Shown here in pieces: positions 57,840 through 64,000 of a stretch of DNA of 64,000 nt (within the stretch, counting starts at the first letter, position 1; every line of letters begins with the position of its first letter). The stretch is from Archivesica marissinica (lineage: Eukaryota; Mollusca; Bivalvia; Venerida; Vesicomyidae). Both the position numbers and the translations under genes were made by a program. A model generated the notes under the pieces. The model was not told the DNA's origin, ran no database searches, and was given only the letters and a program-made list of their open reading frames with translations. The stretch spans positions 71,211,749-71,275,748 of the forward strand of contig CM026387.1 of NCBI GenBank assembly GCA_014843695.1, given 5' to 3'.

Positions 57840-58495
57840 GATCTGTACTGTGAAATGTTGATACATCAAATGATCTGTACTGTGAAATGTTGATACATCA
57901 AATGATCTGTACTGTGACATGTTGATACAACAAATGATCTGTACTGTGACATGTTGATACAACAAATGATCTGTACTGTGACATGTTGATACAACAACTG
58001 ATCTGTACTGTGACATGTTGATACAACAACTGATCTGTACTGTGACATGTTGATACAACAAATGATCTGTACTGTGACATGTTGATACAACAAATGATCT
58101 GTACTGTGACATGTTGATACAACAAATGATCTGTACTGTGACATGTTGATACAACAAATGATCTGTACTGTGACATGTTGATACAACAAATGATCTGTAC
58201 TGTGACATGTTGATACATCAAATGATCTGTACTGTGACATGTTGATACAACAAATGATCTGTACTGTGACATGTTGATACAACAAATGATCTGTACTGTG
58301 ACATGTTGATACAACAACTGATCTGTACTGTGACATGTTGATACAACAAATAATCTGTACTGTGACATGTTGATACAACAAATGATCTGTACTGTGACAT
58401 GTTGATACAACAACTGATCTGTACTGTGACATGTTGATACAACAACTGATCTGTATTGTGACATGTTGATACATCAAATGATCTGTACTGTGAAA
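57840..58495 (+). repeat. 32-bp tandem array after exon 9 (about 20 copies)
   Basis: The unit is ATGATCTGTACTGTGACATG, TTGATACAACAA, beginning 42 bases after the exon 9 donor. Variants are CATCAAATG, CAACTGATC and GAAATGTT. Minus-strand open frames here come from the repeat. Confidence 0.93.
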
Positions 58496-58719
58496 TGTTC
58501 GTATAAGAAATGAATTCTCTACTGTGAAATGTTGATAAATTGAACAGAATATGAAAATTGATGGAATTGTTGTATTGGGTTGCATAGTGTGTTCTTTGTT
58601 TCTCTGAATAATATACATGTACATGTATTTAGTTTTCAGGTAAGACTTCAACCAAAGTTCACAAGTTATTCAAGAGGAAATGGAGATAATCACAATAAGC
58701 TTTCAGCTTCCGATTAAAT

Positions 58720-59032
58720 CCATTTTCGTTTGTATAGCTATACAATAGATATGTACTGTACATAATGAACGTTTGTATAGCTATACAATAGATATGTACT
58801 GTACATAATGAACGTTTGTATAGCTATACAATAGATGTGTACTGTACATAATGAACGTTTGTATAGCTATACAATAGATGTGTACTGTACATAATGAACG
58901 TTTGTATAGCTATACAATAGATATGTACTGTACATAATGAACGTTTGTATAGCTATACAATAGATATGTACTGTACATAATGAACGTTTGTATAGCTATA
59001 CAATAGATATGTACTGTACATAATGAACGAAA
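58720..59032 (+). repeat. 43-bp tandem array (7 copies)
   Basis: The unit is CGTTTGTATAGCTATACAAT, AGATATGTACTGTACATAAT, GAA. TTGTATAGCTATACAA is a perfect 16-base palindrome in every unit, so each can form a small hairpin. Confidence 0.92.
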
Positions 59033-59209
59033 TAAATATGTTTAAACCAAGAGGAAATGTGTTTATTTTCTACTCTTATTAAAAGATAACTTTGGAGAAG
59101 AATTATTTAAGATCTTAAAATTAATCTCATTGACTTACATTGATAGTTTACCGTAGATTGGAATGAATTTGCATAGCCATTTGTTTGGTAATATTTTGTT
59201 AATCATTAA

Positions 59210-59442
59210 CCCTTTCAACACCACAGACCTCTAAATAGGCTTACAAAAAGTGTAGATCCAGATGAGCCGGCTCGTGACGAGCCATCTCATCAGGATCTGC
59301 ACTTTTTGCCAGTGATATGACTATTTTTAGACATAATTACCCGTTTTGATAAATGAACTTGTCCAAATGTGATTTTCTGATTCATTTATTGGTTTATGAA
59401 TATCATGGACCAGTCCATGTGAGTTACTTGGTGTTGAATGGG
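59210..59442. mobile_element. MITE family B in intron 9, with TTAA duplication
   Basis: CCCTTTCAACACCACAGACC to GGTGTTGAATGGG, flanked by TTAA (59206-59209, 59443-59446). Confidence 0.9.
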
Positions 59443-59465
59443 TTAAGTAAGTAAATTAAAGTAAG

Positions 59466-59705
59466 AGGCCTCCGTGGCCGAGTGGTTATGGTCCTTGACT
59501 TCAAATCACTGGCCCCTCAAGCTGTAGGTTCATATCCCACTGGGGATGTAGAATTATTTCGAGTAAAGAAGCTATCATACTGGCATGTGGTAGGTCGGTG
59601 GTTCTACCTGTCTGCCCACCCGTGCCTGCAATGCTGCTCAGAGCAGTATATCTCCACCAATAACAGCTGGAGAGTCGCCATATGACCTATCAAACCCGAA
59701 ACAAA
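59466..59705 (+). mobile_element. tRNA-type SINE, family S3
   Basis: Head GAGGCCTCCGTGGCCGAGTG then CTTCAAATCACTGGCCCCTC and GGTTCATATCCCACTGGGG (B box). The body includes GTGGTAGGTCGGTGGTTCTA, and it ends after TGGAGAGTCGCCATATGACC. Related fragments occur elsewhere in the window. Confidence 0.85.
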
Positions 59706-59794
59706 CGAAAATTAATGTAATCCGGTCGATATGTGAGGGAACAGCACAATATGGAAATAACAATGTCATTTTTTAATTAAATATTTGTGTTTGA

Positions 59795-60550
59795 TTGGTT
59801 TAGGAGCCAGAGAAATACTAGTGTTTGATTGGTATAGAAGTTAGAGAAATACTTGTTTGATTGGTATAAAAGTTAGAGAAATACTGGTGTTTGATTGGTT
59901 TAGGAGCCAGAGAAATACTTGTTTGATTGGTATAGAAGTGAGAGAAATACTGGTGTTTGATTGGTTTAGGATCCAGAGAAATACTGGTGTTTGATTGGTA
60001 TAGAAGTGAGAGAAATACTGGTGTTTGATTGGTTTAGGATCCAGAGAAATACTGGTGTTTGATTGGTATAGAAGTGAGAGAAATACTGGTGTTTGATTGG
60101 TTTAGGATCCAGAGAAATACTGGTGTTTGATTGGTATAGAAGTGAGAGAAATACTGGTGTTTGATTGGTTTAGGATCCAGAGAAATACTGGTGTTTGATT
60201 GGTATAGAAGTGAGAGAAATACTGGTGTTTGATTGGTTTAGGATCCAGAGAAATACTGGTGTTTGATTGGTATAGAAGTGAGAGAAATACTGGTGTTTGA
60301 TTGGTTTAGGATCCAGAGAAATACTGGTGTTTGATTGGTATAGAAGTGAGAGAAATACTGGTGTTTGATTGGTTTAGGAGCCAGAGAAATACTGGTGTTT
60401 GATTGGTTTAGGAGCCAGAGAAATATTTGTTTGATTGGTTTAGGAGCCAGAGAAATACTGGTGTTTTATTGGTTTAGAATTGAGAGAAATACTGGTGTTT
60501 GATTGGTTTAGGTACCAGATAAATACTTGTGTTTGATTGGTTTAGGAGCC
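59795..60550 (+). repeat. 34-bp tandem array with a two-monomer higher-order period
   Basis: Two monomer types, GTGTTTGATTGGTTTAGGAT-CCAGAGAAATACTG and GTGTTTGATTGGTATAGAAG-TGAGAGAAATACTG, alternate regularly between about 59940 and 60370, a 68-base higher-order unit. At the edges monomers are irregular. A retroposon is inserted at the right end. Confidence 0.9.
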
Positions 60551-61685
60551 GCCGGTCTATCTCCTCACGACGTGCACGTCGTGACCGGTGCACATCCCGC
60601 AGCAGCAGCGTAGGATTCTGGGATCTTCTGGTCGTCGATCTTGTGAAGGGGGAGGCTCGCCAGCATGTGGATCCACGACTACGGCACATCAGGACAGATC
60701 CACCAGCTCTTCTGGATAGTGGCATTGTAGACACTATATCTTCGCTGGCTACTTCAATCTTTCCTCCTCCTTATACTTCTCCAACGGATAGACGAGACGG
60801 CGGACCTGAGGGAGCGGCAACGGCCGTGGCATCCACACTCCCCTGAATGACAATCGACGACCAGATGTTTAACTGCCAGATCCGTATAAATGCTGCTGCG
60901 GGGTGACCAACAGTGAGGAGGGTGGCCCTACAAGGGACTGAGTACATAAAGACCAGGCATTGTCACCTTGCCACGGAATGAAATAACCTCCTGAGGATGT
61001 CATCCTGAGCTCACATCGGGAGATTGTGTCACCGTTCCGAAGTGACCAATCCACGCCGCTGACGCATACAGACGAGGACCCGCATCGACTCTTCGGAGTG
61101 TCAACACTTACCTAGATCGGCGACAGCTAACACTGGGGCGCTGAAGAGGCACATCCTCGAACTCTTTTATCCGTCTACCAATGAAGTCCGTTGGGGACGG
61201 AGGGATGCGACCTCGACCCCGGATGCGTCAACGGGGTGGACAACGACGGAACAACCGAACCATTCTGCTGCTGTGAGCCGACCCAGGAAACCGGCACAGG
61301 GCTTGTCACCCTGTTGTCGGGGAGATGATGCCAGGCGCAGGGAACGTCACCCTGTCGTTTGGTATCGCTCCATAACTGGGTCAACGATGAAGAAGCGACT
61401 GGATGACCTCATTTCTTCATCCAGTCAGCGACCAGACCTTCAACCATCTTGACTTTAACTACTAGAACCACAATCATCTTGGATATAACCAACAAGGAAT
61501 AATCATCGAGTATCGTAATCTTCTTGGACCATAATCTTCACGGGAATCTACAAACTTCAATCTACACTCTACAAGACACCGACGACTCAACACTTCATCT
61601 CAGCGAATAACCGACGGTGCGAAAGCACGTGAGCTCGCCCATATGGTTTACCGGTGGCGAGGGTAAATAAACGGAATCATCATCA
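60551..61685 (+). mobile_element. GC-rich retroposon of unknown family (1,135 bp)
   Basis: Flanked by an 11-base direct repeat GTTTAGGAGCC (60540-60550 and 61686-61696). It ends in AAATAAACGGAATCATCATC, a retroposon-like tail, after a hairpin CTCGCC-(loop)-GGCGAG. Base composition is far more GC-rich than its surroundings. It contains only short open frames in several directions; I recognise no reverse transcriptase. It may be a 5'-truncated LINE or a long SINE-like element. It inserted into the 34-bp array. Confidence 0.72.
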
Positions 61686-61971
61686 GTTTAGGAGCCAAAG
61701 GAAACCGGTGGACATTATGTTGTATTTTGTTACAGGTCTTTAGCCAGCAGAGATCATGGTGAAGTTATTATGTAAGACAAGTACATGTCTAACACCCCTA
61801 ACACCCACTCAGTATAACCCCTTCTCTACCAGTCCCTCACACCAGTGCTACGAGGGAGTTTACTTCTGCCAGAATTCTGTCTATAAACCTATACATAGAG
61901 GGTTCATAGCGAAATATTTATAAGTCGTGTGTGAAATAAGTAAGGAAGTCGGTACAATAGTTTGTTGATGA

Positions 61972-62240
61972 GTCCGCCTCCGTGGTCGAGTGGTTACGGT
62001 CGCTGACTTGTATACCACTGTAACCTATCATCACTGATGGTCACTGGTTCGAACCTCGCTCAGACCGCGTTTCATTTATATGAAAAAGTTGGCAGTTTCT
62101 TACGGAGGTTGGTGCACCCAAGTACTGGTTAACCGCTGGAGCCTGCCCAGGAAAGGTGTTGTTAGGTAAACTTCCCGCCAGCAATATAGCCCAAAAATGG
62201 TGGTGATGCAGGCGTAAAACCCGAAATATAACATAACATA
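61972..62240 (+). mobile_element. tRNA-type SINE, family S2 (complete, with target duplication)
   Basis: Head GTCCGCCTCCGTGGTCGAGT has a tRNA-like A box, and TGGTTCGAACC is a B box. The body includes TTTCTTACGGAGGTTGGTGC, and the tail GCAATATAGCCCAAAAATGG leads to TGCAGGCGTAAAACCC and ATAACATAACATA. The 13-base direct repeat AGTTTGTTGATGA flanks it (61959-61971 and 62241-62253). Transcription by RNA polymerase III is expected from the family type. Confidence 0.9.
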
Positions 62241-62452
62241 AGTTTGTTGATGAACACTGAACCTGCTAACCTTGCCTTCTGCTTACATACAATGCGCAAT
62301 ACCAACGTTCTGCCCTTTACTGAGCCACTTGAAGAAATATGAACTGATATTTTATTCTTTTCAATGATATACAGGAATTGATCATTGAATTAAAATGTGC
62401 AAGCAGTCAAATAAGATATATGAAAGGTTTATTAGGCACAGAAGTTTATTTA

Positions 62453-62681
62453 CCCTTTCAACACCACATACCTCTAAATAGGCTTACACAAAGTGTAGAT
62501 CCAGATGTGCTGGCTCATGATGAGCTGTCTCATCAGGAACTGCACATTTTGCAAGTAATATTACTATTACTAAAATTACCCATTTTGATAAATGAACTAG
62601 TCCAAATGTAATTTTCTTATTAATTTATTGGTCTAAAAATATCCTGGACCAGTCCATGTCAGTTACTTGGTGTTGAATGGG
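62453..62681. mobile_element. MITE family B in intron 9
   Basis: CCCTTTCAACACCACATACC to GGTGTTGAATGGG. The right flank is TTAA (62682-62685); the left is TTTA, probably a mutated target copy. Confidence 0.83.
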
Positions 62682-62689
62682 TTAAGCAG

Positions 62690-63111
62690 GCCATTTTTGT
62701 ACATTATTACACACGAAGGTAGGATACATTTCTATATTTCATTGGAAAGCATGAAATAAATATGTTCATATTCTATCTGGTACACATGCTAGTTTGTCAC
62801 CTCAACAGTAATAGTTGTTTCCTAAACCCATATTTATTGCCAAATCCAGCCACTTAATTGAAGAAATGTGTACACTTGTACACAAGTATTGAACTAATTA
62901 GTATGTCTATGGAACATTCTCAACCCACTTTACATGCTTTTTTAAGCTCCATATTATCTAATAATGTACTTGTTTAACCGTATGTTCTATTATTCCTACG
63001 ATGTAAGCCTGCATTCATTTGTCAGTTGCATGCATGTAATTAGTCAGTAACAGTGTCTATGGCCAATGTAATGAAATAATGCTTTATAATACTTCAGTAG
63101 GTTCACGTGAT
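62690..63111. other. Intron 9 sequence without features
   Basis: AT-rich, no exon-like motif of the next myosin segment found here. Confidence 0.5.
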
Positions 63112-64000
63112 CGGCTGTCTCCGGAACATTCCCCAGGGCTCTTTCCGGAACATTCCCCAGGGCTCTTTCCAATACATTCCCCAGGGCTGTCTCTGGAACA
63201 TTCCCCAGGGCTGTCTTCGTAACATTCCCCAGTGCTCTCTTCAGAACATTCCCCAGGGCTCTCTTCGGAACATTCCCCAGGGCTGTCTCTGGTACATTCC
63301 CCAGGGCTGTCTCTGGAACATTCCCCAGGGCTGTTATCGGAACATTCCCCAGAGCTGTCTTCGGAACATTCCCCAGGGCTGTCTTCGGAACATTCCCCAG
63401 GGCTGTCTTCATAACATTCCTCAGGGCTGTCTTTTGGATCATTCCCCAGGGCTGTTTTTGGATCATTCCCCAGGGCTGTCTTCGGAACATTCCCCAGGGC
63501 TGTCTTCTGAACATTCCCCAGGGCTGTCTTCAGAACAGTCCCAGGACTGTCTTCGGAACGTTCCCCAGAGCCAGAACATTCCCCAGTGCTGTCTTCGGAA
63601 AATTCCCCAGGGCCGAAACATTCCCCAGGTCTGTCTTCGGAACATTCCCCAGGGCCGGAACATTCCCCAGGGCTGTCTTCAGAACATTCCCCAGGGCTGT
63701 CTTCTGAACATTCCCCAGGGCTGTCTTCAGAACTTCCCCAGGGCTGTCTTCTGAACATTCCCCAGGGCTGTCTTCAGAACATTCCCCAGGGCTGTCTTCT
63801 GAACATTCCCCAGGGCTGTCTTCAGAACATTCCCCAGGGCTGTCTTCTGAACATTCCCCAGGGCTGTCTTCAGAACATTCCCCAGGGCTGTCTTCTGAAC
63901 ATTCCCCAGGGCTGTCTTCTGAACATTCCCCAGGACTGTCTTCTGAACATTCCCCAGGGCTGTCTTCTGAACATTCCCAGGGCTGTCTTCGGAACATTCC
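63112..64000 (+). repeat. 24-bp tandem array running off the window end (at least 36 copies)
   Basis: The unit is AACATTCCCCAGGGCTGTCT, TCGG (or TCTG, TCAG). It is irregular at the left (63.1-63.6 kb) and almost uniform at the right, so the young part probably lies beyond the window. The unit is a multiple of three and gives open frames on both strands (E-C-S-E-D-S-P-G on the minus strand). Indels at 63540-63660 and 63740 shift frame, so coding is not supported. Confidence 0.92.

Noticed and set aside
58636..58690. Possible exon after TTTTCAG at about 58638
   Set aside because: Translation in the required phase meets stops and shows no myosin similarity.
60529..60846. 105-codon open frame in GC-rich DNA
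   Set aside because: It crosses the array/retroposon junction at 60551, so the start is not part of a real gene.
61733..61776. Possible myosin exon 10 (TTACAG ... GTAAGA)
   Set aside because: The short segment does not encode the expected continuation after G-T-A-I-K and has no motor motif.

Overview
The window is eukaryotic (metazoan) nuclear DNA. It holds the 5' part of one split gene on the + strand, buried in tandem repeats and transposon remnants. The gene is an unconventional myosin of class VI (MYO6). Nine coding exons can be joined by reading frame and GT-AG splice sites: 24124-24240, 26020-26163, 28990-29119, 30517-30681, 31537-31634, 36707-36871, 44089-44169, 56675-56858 and 57654-57798. 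Together they give about 409 continuous residues of the motor domain: N-terminal SH3-like region, P-loop GESGAGKT at residues 151-158, switch I and the class-VI insert-1. The rest of the gene lies beyond base 64000. tRNA-derived SINEs, TTAA-flanked MITEs and a LINE with a short-repeat tail suggest a mollusc, probably a bivalve; species is not claimed.

Layout. Bases 1-24 kb lie upstream of the start codon and are mostly repeats: a SINE head amplified in tandem (586-1026), a 59-bp array (2.1-2.96 kb), a 32-bp array (8.0-14.3 kb) interrupted by a Tc1-like transposon with a nearly intact transposase, a 34-bp array (14.7-15.6 kb), a G-run array (16.45-17.9 kb) and a 49-bp array (19-21.2 kb). From 24 kb on, every intron except intron 8 carries at least one tandem array or tandem duplication: 36-bp (27.4-28.9 kb), 85-bp (30.7-31.3 kb), 41-bp (31.8-36.7 kb), 45-bp (43.5-44.06 kb), 84-bp (45.4-46.7 kb), 30-bp (47.4-51.3 kb), 46-bp (51.4-56.3 kb), 32-bp (57.8-58.5 kb), 43-bp (58.7-59.0 kb), 34-bp (59.8-60.5 kb) and 24-bp (63.1 kb to the window end). 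Tandem arrays make up roughly half of the window.

The main discovery is that several intronic arrays are copies of the gene's own exon-intron junctions. The 41-bp array before exon 6 (about 119 copies) is a repeat of exon 6's polypyrimidine tract, AG acceptor and first coding bases. The array after exon 4 repeats that exon's end and its donor, and most copies have lost the GT. Degenerate copies of the exon 5 acceptor and of the exon 2 end lie beside those exons. Weaker resemblance links the arrays beside exons 3 and 7 to their exons. The gene thus appears to have seeded minisatellites from its splice junctions, leaving the spliceosome with a large excess of decoy sites.

Mobile elements: one Tc1-like DNA transposon (second catalytic Asp changed to Asn; donor of an inferred small intron mutated), one hAT-like non-autonomous element with an 8-bp target duplication, three TTAA or TTAA-like MITE families, other inverted-repeat elements, a 5'-truncated LINE with an RNase H domain and 14-bp target duplications, a GC-rich 1.1-kb retroposon, and at least five tRNA-type SINE families. 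Two SINE families share their 3' ends with longer elements in the same window.
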